Shown one piece after another: positions 42,745-50,907 of a stretch of 64,000 nt of DNA. Source of the stretch: Devosia sediminis (GTDB lineage Bacteria > Pseudomonadota > Alphaproteobacteria > Rhizobiales > Devosiaceae). The position numbers were made by a program, and so were the translations under genes. Every line of letters begins with the position of its first letter. Within the stretch, counting starts at the first letter, position 1. Under the pieces are notes generated by a model. It made no database searches. It was not told the origin of the DNA and worked only from the letters and a program-made list of their open reading frames with translations. The DNA lies in assembly GCF_016411825.1 (NCBI RefSeq), contig NZ_JAEKMH010000001.1:248001-312000 (forward strand). Direction: 5' to 3'.

Positions 42745-43224
42745 CTACGTGGTCAGCGAAGGAGACGTCATGCTGTTGAGGTTCAGCGTAAAGTCCCAGG
42801 CGTCCTCCGTTCTGCCCATACCTCCATCTGGCCTCCCTCCAAGAAAAGCCGAGGAGTAGACAGTGTTCACGAACGGTTCAAGAGACGCAGCCCGTCCATT
42901 CTCCTCTTCAAGGGAGGGGTTAGGTAGGGGCGGATCGTTTGGCGCCGGCTTTTGCCATTTCAGGCTGCCTTGGTAGTCCACGAGGTCGCCCCACCCGATC
43001 TGCCAGAGGTCGCGGTCCTCGATCATGACAAAGGTACCGATCAGGTTCTGCCGCAAGCGTTCCAGCGCGGCGCGGAAGAGGATCAGGTCGGGTTGCGCCT
43101 CGTCCTCCTCGTCGTCGCCGTCCAGCCGGGCCAGCACCTGCCCCAGGCGCCGGTAGACATGCACGAGCACCGCCTTTTGCGGCGCTTCGGACGGCGCCGT
43201 GACCCGATAATACCTCTCGCCCAT
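42745..43224 (-). CDS. Hypothetical protein, 159 residues
   Basis: A 159-residue protein beginning MGERYYRVTAPSEAP, with a helical N-terminal two thirds (RRLGQVLARLDGDDEEDEAQPDLILFRAALERL). No known family is recognised. The last ~25 codons run antisense across the ychF relic, so the C-terminus may be an acquired, non-native end. Convergent with araC and ending one base from its stop. Confidence 0.6.
   Translation of the reverse strand: MGERYYRVTAPSEAPQKAVLVHVYRRLGQVLARLDGDDEEDEAQPDLILFRAALERLRQNLIGTFVMIEDRDLWQIGWGDLVDYQGSLKWQKPAPNDPPLPNPSLEEENGRAASLEPFVNTVYSSAFLGGRPDGGMGRTEDAWDFTLNLNSMTSPSLTT
42746..42806 (+). pseudogene. Relic of the ychF 3' end
   Basis: The sequence can be read YVVSEGDVMLLRFSVKSQ, against [15 protein letters not shown] then stop and TCCCAGGC in the real ychF. 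Over 45 bases 38 are identical, including 10 bases beyond the stop codon. The stop itself has become AAA. It begins directly after the araC stop. Confidence 0.75.
42830..42925. repeat. Degenerate ctccc / gggag extragenic palindrome
   Basis: Traces of the dispersed palindrome family: ctccctccaagaaaagccgagg and ctcctcttcaagggaggggttagg. It lies inside the 3' third of the 159-residue hypothetical gene. Confidence 0.4.
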
Positions 43225-43538
43225 GGCTCACCTCCTCCAAGGGAAGCTGCGCCAGCGTGGTTAAGCGGGTGATAGGGCAGGGATGGGGGAAAGTGCGGAT
43301 CCGTGTCGGCCGGTAACGGCTGCACTGATATCGGTGAGCCCACTGCCCAGCGGTTTGCGAGGCTCGGGAGACATCGAAACGCTGCAACAGCCGCATGCCA
43401 AAGCTCCAGGTGCAAGCACCGGTCGCCACTACTTATCCCCGCCCCCGAAATCCTTCTGTATTCTTCGCCCATCCCCGTCATACACGCGGCCCCGACGCAG
43501 GGTCGGGCGGGGAGGATCGGATGGAGAGGGCGCTCTCC
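43225..43538. other. Host sequence before the prophage end, 314 bases
   Basis: GC-rich sequence with no supported gene. It appears to be the upstream region of the minus-strand hypothetical gene. It ends at the inferred prophage terminus; the bases 43534-43538 (TCTCC) would be the target duplication if the end is at 43539. Confidence 0.45.
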
Positions 43539-43707
43539 TGTAATGCGTCATTTCAAATGGCACGCGCCGGGCTTTAGTGGGATTAGGTGGGATTGGCCGA
43601 GCACAAGCGGTCAGAACGGCCCAAAACCGGGATTTTGCGGCCAAAGCCAACCGCGAAACAGAACACGGCGCCCGAGAGCGCCGCGCAAGTTCAAATGGCA
43701 TTGGGCC
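43539..43707. mobile_element. Left terminus of Mu-like prophage with two transposase-site repeats
   Basis: The proposed end begins TGTAATGCGTCATTTCAAA, closely resembling the layout of the phage Mu left end (TGTA, then a TTCAA/TTGAA-containing site). TTCAAATGGCA occurs at 43552-43562 and again at 43690-43700, a spacing like that of Mu L1 to L2. The prophage continues to the end of the window. Confidence 0.7.
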
Positions 43708-43727
43708 TTCGTCAGCCGAACGCTCGC

Positions 43728-44435
43728 CTAGAGCTTCTGGCCGGCCCACACAACCCGGCCAGGAATGGTAAGCTTATCGAGCCTCTGGCTGTCGATCGTC
43801 TCCTTGGGATAGGCGGGATTGTGCGAGATCAGCTCAATAGTGCCGTCTGTTTTTCGGTTGACGAGCTTCACCAGGACGTCCCCATCTAGAACGATGACGT
43901 AGAAGCAGCCCGATCGGATGACCTGGTCGGGGCGCATGTCGACGAGCATGAGCGCCCCATCCTTGATGACCGGGTCCTGGCTGTCGCCGCGGCAGGTCAC
44001 AAGCCCCACAAATTGCGGCGACAGGCCCATGTCGCGTAGCCACTCGGTTTTGAAGGCAAGGCGCTCTGTGACCTCCTCCGCCAGCGCTACGAGGCCGTGG
44101 CCAGCCGAAGCCTGAACACCGAGGCGCGGCACCAAGGTAAAGTCACGAGCCAGCTCGCCGACTTCCAGCGCGTCCCCAATCTGGGGGACGTCATCCGAGG
44201 TTCCATTGAGGAGCCAGTCCAGGGACACACCCGCGCCAGAACAAAGGCTAGCCATTCCGAAGAAGGAAGGGCGCGCCTTGCCATCACGCCACCGCGCCAT
44301 CTGCTCATCGGAGACTCCAGCGACTTCGCCCGCGCGCAGCAAGGTGCCGTACGATTCGATAACCGATTTTAGGCGATCTCCGAATTCCGGCGTCCAGCCA
44401 AACTCGGTACTGGGAACCAACTTCCCACTTTCCAT
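43728..44435 (-). CDS. Phage repressor (HTH plus S24 peptidase)
   Basis: A 235-residue LexA/CI-like repressor. The N-terminal HTH covers LRAGEVAGVSDEQMARWRDG; the C-terminal S24 domain has CRGDSQDPVIKDGALMLVD with the catalytic Ser, and GDVLVKLVNRK with the Lys. By analogy to other S24 repressors it would keep the prophage silent and self-cleave after RecA activation. It faces away from the early genes, with a 199-base control region between. Confidence 0.87.
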   Translation of the reverse strand: MESGKLVPSTEFGWTPEFGDRLKSVIESYGTLLRAGEVAGVSDEQMARWRDGKARPSFFGMASLCSGAGVSLDWLLNGTSDDVPQIGDALEVGELARDFTLVPRLGVQASAGHGLVALAEEVTERLAFKTEWLRDMGLSPQFVGLVTCRGDSQDPVIKDGALMLVDMRPDQVIRSGCFYVIVLDGDVLVKLVNRKTDGTIELISHNPAYPKETIDSQRLDKLTIPGRVVWAGQKL

Positions 44436-44634
44436 AGCCCTGCCAATCCCGACTTAAAGCTATGTTTTGCCAACTAAAATCGGCACGCACGCTTTCTGTC
44501 GACTTCTTCGTATCTGGGAACCACGTTTTAGCGTTGAATGACCACACAAAAGCGGTTACATTCGTGGCCACGTTCGTAATTCGCATTCGCAACAACCGGT
44601 CACTGCAAATGGCCGGCTGATACGGGGTTAGAGA
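44410..44634. promoter_or_regulatory. Phage early control region
   Basis: Between repressor and Ner-like gene. CTGGGAACCA occurs at 44410-44419 (inside the repressor start region, where GGGAA-N5-TTCCC is also an inverted repeat) and again at 44514-44523. These repeats are candidate operators for repressor or Ner. I cannot place -35/-10 boxes with confidence. Confidence 0.4.
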
Positions 44635-44946
44635 ATGACCAAGACGCCGCCGGTTGGTTGGAACCGGCACACCATCAAGGCCGCTATCGGCATTGCCGGG
44701 CTGACTATGGCAGCCATCGCGAAAGGCGCAGGGATAGAACCCTGGCAAGTGCGACATGGCCTAAGGGGCAATAACCGCACTGGGGCAGAAGCGATCGCGA
44801 AGGCACTTGGCCTCCCTTTCCGCACCCTCTTTCACGACAGCTACCTCAACGGCGGCGCTGACCTGGCGCAACCTATCCAGAAACAGGCTGGTCGCGCGAG
44901 TCAAAACGCGCGTGCTGCTGCTGACCGCGCGCAGAGGGCTAGCTGA
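44635..44946 (+). CDS. Ner-like DNA-binding protein
   Basis: A 103-residue protein; the first 70 residues resemble Ner/Nlp proteins of Mu-like phages: GWNRHTIKAAIGIAGLTMAAIAKGAGIEPWQV with HTH, then NRTGAEAIAKALGLPFRTLF. A glutamine- and alanine-rich tail follows. Ner turns down early transcription in Mu. Its stop overlaps the next start (TGATG). Confidence 0.8.
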   Translation: MTKTPPVGWNRHTIKAAIGIAGLTMAAIAKGAGIEPWQVRHGLRGNNRTGAEAIAKALGLPFRTLFHDSYLNGGADLAQPIQKQAGRASQNARAAADRAQRAS

Positions 44947-45131
44947 TGGTTAGGTCCATAGTTTCCTCGATCGCTGACAGAGCCACCCGCTGTCCCACAT
45001 GGCTGGAGCGTGACGGCAACAGGCTTGTCGAGGTGCGCGGCTATTCCGTCGCAGCCAACCTGGCCTTTGGCATCCTTGCTGCCACCCTGATCCTCTCCCT
45101 CGCCGCCTTCATCCTGGTAAGCACCCCATGA
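44946..45131 (+). CDS. Small phage membrane protein, 61 residues
   Basis: A 61-residue protein with a polar N-terminus and one membrane helix at the C-terminus (LAFGILAATLILSLAAFILV). It overlaps both neighbours (one base upstream, four downstream), so it is translated with the early operon. Function is unknown. Confidence 0.65.
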   Translation: MVRSIVSSIADRATRCPTWLERDGNRLVEVRGYSVAANLAFGILAATLILSLAAFILVSTP

Positions 45132-46009
45132 CCATCGAATTGACCACTGGCGCAGAGCGGCCGGGCGAAGACATTCGCGATATCGCTCTCAGCCTAATCG
45201 ATGTGCCCGAGGGCCGGCGCGCACTTGACCCCGATTGGGTCGCCACGCTGGCAGCTGAGTTCAAGATTGCTCCCCAGCGAACGGCTATCGACCTCCTGCA
45301 GGTCGGAGAGCGCTATCAGCTTGTCACGGGCGGGCATCGTTTCGCCGCCAAAGTGCTCGCGGAGCATGTCAGCATACGCGCGGTCATCTGGCAGGCGCGA
45401 GACTTCGCACATCACGCCCAGATCAAGCTCGTCGAGATCGCCGAGAACTTCATGCGCCGCGAACTGTCGGTGCTTGACCGGGCCTTCGATGTCGCAGCCT
45501 GGCGCGATGTTTACGAGACCGTTCAAGGCGCGGTGAAGCGGGGCGGCGACCGCCGCAGCAAATCAAAGTTGCAACTTGCAACTTTGATCGACGACGACAC
45601 GCTGCGTATGGTCAGCGAGCAGTTCGCAACCACCTTTACGGTCGAGGCCCAGCGCGCCCTCGGGCTTTCTCGGGACGCGGTCTTCCGCCTGCTCAAGATT
45701 GCCCGCATCGGCGAAGGCAACCGCCAGCGCATCAGCCTTCTGCCCATTGCCAACAACCAGTCTGAATTGCTGGCGCTGCAGGGCCACCCCGCTCCTCGGC
45801 AATCGGCGATTATCGATCGGCTGCTGGACGGCGCCGCGAGCGTTGCTGACGCCATCGCCATTATCGACGACAAGCCGCCAATGCCCGTCATGGCAAAGTG
45901 GGAAAAAGTCAGCGAGACATTTTCGCGGCTGCCCGCGTCCGACCAGGCGAACTTTTTCTCCCTCCACGAAGACGCGATCCTGCAATGGGTCGCGAGTCGG
46001 AAGGGCTGA
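45128..46009 (+). CDS. ParB-like nuclease-domain protein
   Basis: A 293-residue protein with an N-terminal ParB/Sulfiredoxin-type domain: ISLIDVPEG-like start (here LSLIDVPEGRRAL) and YQLVTGGHRFAAKVL (box II), then helical sequence including NFMRRELSVLDRAFDV. A helix-turn-helix follows at EAQRALGLSRDAVFRLLKIA. Such ParB-like genes recur in the early region of B3-type phages. Whether it binds DNA or acts as a nuclease here is unknown. Confidence 0.82.
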   Translation: MTIELTTGAERPGEDIRDIALSLIDVPEGRRALDPDWVATLAAEFKIAPQRTAIDLLQVGERYQLVTGGHRFAAKVLAEHVSIRAVIWQARDFAHHAQIKLVEIAENFMRRELSVLDRAFDVAAWRDVYETVQGAVKRGGDRRSKSKLQLATLIDDDTLRMVSEQFATTFTVEAQRALGLSRDAVFRLLKIARIGEGNRQRISLLPIANNQSELLALQGHPAPRQSAIIDRLLDGAASVADAIAIIDDKPPMPVMAKWEKVSETFSRLPASDQANFFSLHEDAILQWVASRKG

Positions 46010-46013
46010 CGAA

Positions 46014-46478
46014 ATGGCCCGCCGGGATGATCGCACCATGGACCTGCTTGCTTGGGAACCACCCCAGGTCGCGGCAGGCTATGCGCCGACCGTCGCGGGC
46101 CGGGGCTCGATCGACAGCCAGATCGCACGCCTCATCAGCCAAGCCCTGCGGGACGCAGCCGACGAGTGCGACGTGTCCCGCTCAGACGTGGCGGCGATGC
46201 TCTCGTACGACTTGGGGCGTCCCGTTTCCGAAGACATGCTCAACAAGTGGACCTCGGAGGCCGCGACCGGCCACCGCATTCCGCTCGATGCTTTTTGCTC
46301 CCTGGTGAAGGTCCTCAAGGCCAAGGAACTGCTGGGCTTCATCCCCAATTTGCTCGGCTATGTGGCCGTGCCGGAAAAGTACGCCGACATCATCGAAATG
46401 CACCTGATCGAAGAAAAGACGCGCGACCTCGACGCGCGCAAGCAAGCCCTTTCATCACGTTTAAAGGGGCGGTCATGA
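46014..46478 (+). CDS. Phage early protein, 154 residues
   Basis: A 154-residue mostly helical protein. DAADECDVSRSDVAAMLSYDLGRPVSEDMLNKWTS looks like an HTH. No family name is certain. The ATG at 46014 follows the ParB-like gene by four bases; its stop overlaps the transposase start (ATGA), so it is made together with the transposase, as a small gene before MuA commonly is in these phages. Confidence 0.7.
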   Translation: MARRDDRTMDLLAWEPPQVAAGYAPTVAGRGSIDSQIARLISQALRDAADECDVSRSDVAAMLSYDLGRPVSEDMLNKWTSEAATGHRIPLDAFCSLVKVLKAKELLGFIPNLLGYVAVPEKYADIIEMHLIEEKTRDLDARKQALSSRLKGRS

Positions 46479-48766
46479 GCACCTGGATGACGGCCGCCGA
46501 GATTGCTGAAGCCAAGCTGCCCGGCATGCCGACAACGAAACGCGGTGTGGCAGTTAAGGCCCAGGCCGAAGGATGGGATCAGAACCCCGCATTGGCGCGC
46601 GCCCGCAAGGGTCGCGGTGGCGGATTCGAGTACGATGTCCGTATCCTGCCGACGCTGGCCCGGATGGCGCTCCTGCAACGTGAAATCACAGTTGGCGTGC
46701 CGGCTGTGACAGACCCCGCCGCGCCAGAGGGTGCGCCGGTCAACCTTTCCGACCGCGCCGCCAGGGAGCGCGACGCGCGGCTGGCCATCGTGGACCAGTT
46801 TGAGCGCTTCGCATCTGGCCTGCCGCGCCTTCGCCATATGGCTCATCTGCAGCTCTTCCAGGACAAGTACAATCTGCGCAGCCTGCGCGTCGAAAACTGG
46901 GTGCTGGAGCTGGTCCCAACCATTTCCAAACGGTCGCTGGACCGTTGGCGCCGTGAGGTCAAGGAAGGGACGATCAACAACCTGGCCGTCGATCGCTCCC
47001 TCGCCCGGAAGGGGACGGGTGTGCTGGACCAGGCCAATGACGGCAAGGTCCGCACCGCCATCCTCGCGCTCTTGGCGCAGAACGCTCACTATTCGGCGGG
47101 CCATATCCGAACTCAGCTCGAAAGCATGTTCGGCGCCACGGTCTGGGTTCCGTATACAGGCGCCCAGCCGGGCATGACCAAGGGCGTTCCGCTGCCACCG
47201 GTCCGGACCATCCAGAACTTCGTCAAAGCCCTCAAGGCCGACAACCAGGTAGTCCTGACCAAGCTCACCGATCCGGACCGCTATCGCAGCACAATGTTGC
47301 CCTCAGGCGTCGGTTCGCTGCGCCATATCTCGCAGCCCAATCAGCTTTGGCAGATCGATGCCTCGCCGATCGACGCGCTTTGCACCGATGGCCGGCACTC
47401 GATCTACGCTTGCATCGACATCTTTTCCCGCCGCGCCATTGTCCTCGTCTCGAAAACCCCGCGAGCTGCCGCTGTCGCGCTGCTGTTGCGCAAAGCGATC
47501 ATGGCGTGGGGTGTGCCCGTCACGATCAAGACCGACAATGGCTCGGACTTTGTGGCGCGCGATACGCAGCGCCTGCTGCTGTCCCTCGGCATTGAGCAGG
47601 ACGTCTCCGATGCCTACTCGCCTCAGCAGAAGGGCCACATCGAGCGTTTTATCCGCACCTTCCAGCACGATTTCGCGACCCTGCTGCCTGGATTCGTCGG
47701 CCACTCGGTGACCGACCGAAAAGCGATCGAGAACCGCAAGTCATTCTCCGCCCGGCTCGGCCAGACCGAGGCCGAAACTTTTGACGTGAAGTTCTCCGGC
47801 GCCCAAGTGCAGGGATACGCCGACAAGTGGGTCGCGACCATGTACGACCAGCGCGAGCACTATGGTCTTCAGGGCTTGTCGCCTGTCGAAAAGTGGAACA
47901 CCGCAAACTACCAGCCGCGCATGGTTGACGTGCGCGCCCTGGACCTCCTGTTGATGCCGATCGCCGGCGGCAGCGGCGATGGCATCCGCACCACCACCAA
48001 GTTCGGCATCCGCGTCGGCAACAGGCACTATGCAACACCGCATATCCTGCCCGGTACAATGGTGTTGGTGCGGCAGGACCCCGAGGACCTCGGTCATGTC
48101 TTTGCCTTCGAGCCAGATGGCGGCCGCTACCTGGGCGAAGGCACTTGCCCCGAGGTGGCTGGGGTCAATCCTGCCGCATTTATGAAGGCCGTCCGCGCGG
48201 TCCAGGGCGAAACCCTTGCCGAGATTGCGAAGCCGCTCAAGCGCATGATGCGCGAGCTGGCCAAGGGGCCGACCCCCATCGAGCGCGCCCTGCAGATTTC
48301 GGCCCAGCAGGACCAGACCAATGTGGTTTCCCTTCCCCAGGCGGTCGAGGCGCAGACCACCCGTCAGATCGACGCGGCAATCGCGGCCATGGACACGCTT
48401 TCGGGGAACCGCCCGACCATCGCTCTGGATGATGCAACGCAGGCCGAGCATCGCCGCCTGATCGCCGCCTACGAGGCCGAGGAGGCGGCGCAAGAGGCGG
48501 AAGCATTCGAGGCGGTCCAAGCCCAGCAGGCTGCCTTCGAGGCCGACCGCGCGGCCGAGCTGGCAGCATCTCTGCCCGCGAATGTCGAGGCCATCGAGAC
48601 AGAGAAGTCCCGATACCTGCGGGCCGTCCGGATCGACCGCGCCATCCATGCTGGCGAGGACGTCTCACCCTTCGATGCCATGTGGTTTGGCCAGTACCAG
48701 ACCACTGCCGAATACCGCGGCCAGAAGGCCGTCCATGACGATTTCGGGGACATTTACCTGTCCTAA
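46475..48766 (+). CDS. Mu-type transposase A (DD35E)
   Basis: A 763-residue DDE transposase of the MuA family. Catalytic residues: D295 in LWQIDAS, D354 in IKTDNGSDF and E390 in KGHIERF, giving 35 residues between the last two. An N-terminal winged-helix (MTAAEIAEAKLPGMPTTKRG) matches the end-binding region of MuA, and the C-terminal third is a charged coiled-coil-like tail (residues ~660-700). It should cut and join the prophage ends for integration and replicative transposition. Confidence 0.94.
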   Translation: MSTWMTAAEIAEAKLPGMPTTKRGVAVKAQAEGWDQNPALARARKGRGGGFEYDVRILPTLARMALLQREITVGVPAVTDPAAPEGAPVNLSDRAARERDARLAIVDQFERFASGLPRLRHMAHLQLFQDKYNLRSLRVENWVLELVPTISKRSLDRWRREVKEGTINNLAVDRSLARKGTGVLDQANDGKVRTAILALLAQNAHYSAGHIRTQLESMFGATVWVPYTGAQPGMTKGVPLPPVRTIQNFVKALKADNQVVLTKLTDPDRYRSTMLPSGVGSLRHISQPNQLWQIDASPIDALCTDGRHSIYACIDIFSRRAIVLVSKTPRAAAVALLLRKAIMAWGVPVTIKTDNGSDFVARDTQRLLLSLGIEQDVSDAYSPQQKGHIERFIRTFQHDFATLLPGFVGHSVTDRKAIENRKSFSARLGQTEAETFDVKFSGAQVQGYADKWVATMYDQREHYGLQGLSPVEKWNTANYQPRMVDVRALDLLLMPIAGGSGDGIRTTTKFGIRVGNRHYATPHILPGTMVLVRQDPEDLGHVFAFEPDGGRYLGEGTCPEVAGVNPAAFMKAVRAVQGETLAEIAKPLKRMMRELAKGPTPIERALQISAQQDQTNVVSLPQAVEAQTTRQIDAAIAAMDTLSGNRPTIALDDATQAEHRRLIAAYEAEEAAQEAEAFEAVQAQQAAFEADRAAELAASLPANVEAIETEKSRYLRAVRIDRAIHAGEDVSPFDAMWFGQYQTTAEYRGQKAVHDDFGDIYLS

Positions 48767-48770
48767 AAAG

Positions 48771-48801
48771 CGAAAGGCCCGGCTGGAACCCGGACCTTTC
48801 G
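48771..48801 (+). terminator. Hairpin between transposase and MuB-like gene
   Basis: Twelve-base arms (CGAAAGGCCCGG and CCGGACCTTTCG, one mismatch) around a seven-base loop, with no strong T-run after it. It may attenuate the downstream genes so that less MuB than MuA is made, or simply protect the mRNA. Confidence 0.5.
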
Positions 48802-48842
48802 GACTAACCGGCCGCGAGCGGCCACTGACAAGAGGCTAGAAT

Positions 48843-49586
48843 ATGTTGAACTTAAACCAAGTCAATCGCCCAGCACCGTTGAAGAACGTCGCGGCGTTTT
48901 CGACGCTGATGACCAAGGTGGTTGAGCGGCAGCGCCACCTGCCAGGCATGGCTTGCTTCTCGGGCTATTCCGGGTACGGCAAGAGCCGCTCTGCCGTGTA
49001 TGGCGCCGGGAAGTACCGCGCCGCCTATGTCGAGCTTGAGCAGTACACTACGGCCAAGTCGATGATGCAGATGATCCTGGCAGAGCTAGGGATCAATCGG
49101 CCGAAAGGCTCGGTGCCCGAGCTGATCTCCCAAGCGATCGAGATCATGGCCGGGGACGTCTACCGGCCCCTCATTGTCGACGAGGCGCATTACATCGCCT
49201 CCAAGAAGTTCGTCGACGTGCTGCGGACCCTACACGACAAGTCGGGGGCGCCGGTCATCCTGATCGGTGAAGAGACGCTCCCCAAGCAGCTCGAGGCGTT
49301 CGAACGCGTCCACAATCGCATGCTGACCTGGGTGCAGGCGGTGCCGCTGGACGCCGAGGATTTTGCCATCCTGGCACGCACCGTCTGCCCGAGCATCAAA
49401 ATCGCATCAGACTTGGCTGCCGCCATCCTGCAGGAGACCAGCGGCAATACCAGGCGGATCATCGTCAATTTTGACGAGGCCGAACAACGCGCCAAGCGCC
49501 TGGGCACCGAGTCGCTCGACCTCAAGGCATTCATGACGTTCGGTCCGATTATTGGCAACAAAGCGCCGTTGCCGAGGGCTTACTGA
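48843..49586 (+). CDS. MuB-like AAA+ ATPase (transposition target selector)
   Basis: A 247-residue AAA+ protein. Walker A is GYSGYGKSRS, Walker B VDEAHYIASKK, and sensor-like NTRRI near the end. MuB activates transposase and chooses target DNA. Its stop overlaps the next start by one base (TGATG). It follows a 76-base gap with a hairpin after the transposase. Confidence 0.9.
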   Translation: MLNLNQVNRPAPLKNVAAFSTLMTKVVERQRHLPGMACFSGYSGYGKSRSAVYGAGKYRAAYVELEQYTTAKSMMQMILAELGINRPKGSVPELISQAIEIMAGDVYRPLIVDEAHYIASKKFVDVLRTLHDKSGAPVILIGEETLPKQLEAFERVHNRMLTWVQAVPLDAEDFAILARTVCPSIKIASDLAAAILQETSGNTRRIIVNFDEAEQRAKRLGTESLDLKAFMTFGPIIGNKAPLPRAY

Positions 49587-50194
49587 TGAAACGCGGCGTT
49601 ATCGAAATGGTCCAGGCGAGCCTCAAGGTACCCCGCGGCTTTGCGGGCTACTGGAAGATCATCCGCGAACTGGACGCTGTTGGTGCCTGGACCCTCACCA
49701 TGGTGGAGGGCAAAAGCAATGTCGGCAGGGAAAGCATCCGCGACTTCGTCCGACGCCTGGTCAAAGGCAACTTCGCCGCGGCGGTAGGAACGCTACCCAA
49801 CGCCTCCGGCAATGGCTCTCCGTCGACCGCATACCGCCTGGTCAAGCGACCGTTGTTGTGGCCTCGGCTGGACCGTAACGGCAAGGAATTGCCGGAGCCG
49901 CAATATGAGACGCTCTGGCGGGCCATGAAGATGCTGGGCACCTTCGACGCGGCCGAACTCTCCCGCCTGACTGAAACCGTTACCCAGCAGCGGGCCTACA
50001 TCTACCTGCAGGCGCTGTTGGGCGCCGGCGTCATCGCCCAGATCAATCCGGGCAAGACGCGGCCTGCGAGCCGTTTCCGCCTGGTGAACAATGTTGGCTC
50101 CCTCGCTCCGATGGTGACGAAGGCTCAGATTGTCTTTGATCCCAATTCGGGAACGGTCCTGGGCGAACCTCAGATGGTCGAGGTGTCGCAATGA
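49586..50194 (+). CDS. Phage early protein, 202 residues
   Basis: A 202-residue protein with a MKRGVIEMVQAS start and a winged-helix-like N-terminus (AWTLTMVEGKSNVGRESIRDFVRRLVKGNF) and a second similar segment at LSRLTETVTQQRAYIYLQAL. It looks like a DNA-binding protein. Homologues occur beside MuB in B3-like phages, I believe, but I give no name. It overlaps its neighbours at both ends. Confidence 0.7.
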   Translation: MKRGVIEMVQASLKVPRGFAGYWKIIRELDAVGAWTLTMVEGKSNVGRESIRDFVRRLVKGNFAAAVGTLPNASGNGSPSTAYRLVKRPLLWPRLDRNGKELPEPQYETLWRAMKMLGTFDAAELSRLTETVTQQRAYIYLQALLGAGVIAQINPGKTRPASRFRLVNNVGSLAPMVTKAQIVFDPNSGTVLGEPQMVEVSQ

Positions 50195-50604
50195 AACCCG
50201 GCCCTAAGAGCGGCACCGGTGCCGCGAGCAATGGTGACAACCGTACCTTTATCGACAAGGCGACGGCCGCGTGGGGTGAATTGCCCGACTGGGTTGCCGA
50301 GCTTGCCCAGGCGACCGACCAGTTTGGCCAGAAGAAGGTGGCCGAGCTGCTGGGGTATTCCAGCACCCTGGTCTCCCAAGTGCTTAACGCCAAGTATGGC
50401 GGGGACATGCTGGGGGTCGAGCAACGCGTCCGCGGCGCCCTGATGGGCCTCATGGTCGAGTGCCCAGTTCTAGGAGACATCGACCGCAACCGCTGCCTGC
50501 AGGAACAGCAGGAGCCCTTTCGCGCCACTTCGGCCTTCCGCGCCCAGATCTATCACGCCTGCCGGAACGGCTGCCCCAACGCTCGCCCCAAAGGAGGCAA
50601 TTAG
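50191..50604 (+). CDS. Phage HTH regulator-like protein, 137 residues
   Basis: A 137-residue protein with an XRE-like HTH at QFGQKKVAELLGYSSTLVSQVLNAKYGGD, flanked by basic N-terminus and a Cys-containing tail (IYHACRNGCPNARPKGGN). It overlaps the previous gene by four bases. It may be a phage regulator. Confidence 0.7.
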   Translation: MKPGPKSGTGAASNGDNRTFIDKATAAWGELPDWVAELAQATDQFGQKKVAELLGYSSTLVSQVLNAKYGGDMLGVEQRVRGALMGLMVECPVLGDIDRNRCLQEQQEPFRATSAFRAQIYHACRNGCPNARPKGGN

Positions 50605-50605
50605 T

Positions 50606-50896
50606 ATGTTGAACGAAGAACCCGTCTCCCGCCGCCTCAAGGTCGTCGAAGGCTGGGTGCGCGGCATGATGGCTGGGACGTATCCGGCCACCGACCGCAC
50701 CTTCAAGACCATGGCATCGGTCTTGGGCGAGTGTTCCGCCGATGTCGAACAGCTCGAGATCGAGACCGGCACTGCCGAGGTCACCACCCAGCTCAAAAAG
50801 GCCGGCGGCAATGTCGTCATGCTCAAGGCAGTGCTCGACGGCGTCAACGCCAGGAAGAAGCAGTCCGCTTCGACGCCAGCTGCAACCACGATTTAA
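50606..50896 (+). CDS. Phage early protein, 96 residues
   Basis: A 96-residue helical protein, MLNEEPVSRRLKVVEGWV, with a Lys-rich C-terminal part. No family recognised. Spaced one base after the HTH protein, so part of the early operon. Confidence 0.65.
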   Translation: MLNEEPVSRRLKVVEGWVRGMMAGTYPATDRTFKTMASVLGECSADVEQLEIETGTAEVTTQLKKAGGNVVMLKAVLDGVNARKKQSASTPAATTI

Positions 50897-50907
50897 TGGA
50901 GATTTAG

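Noticed and set aside
43429-43749. Minus-strand ORF of 106 residues across the prophage border
   Set aside because: It spans the inferred phage-host junction and overlaps the left-end sites; composition looks like a random GC-rich frame.
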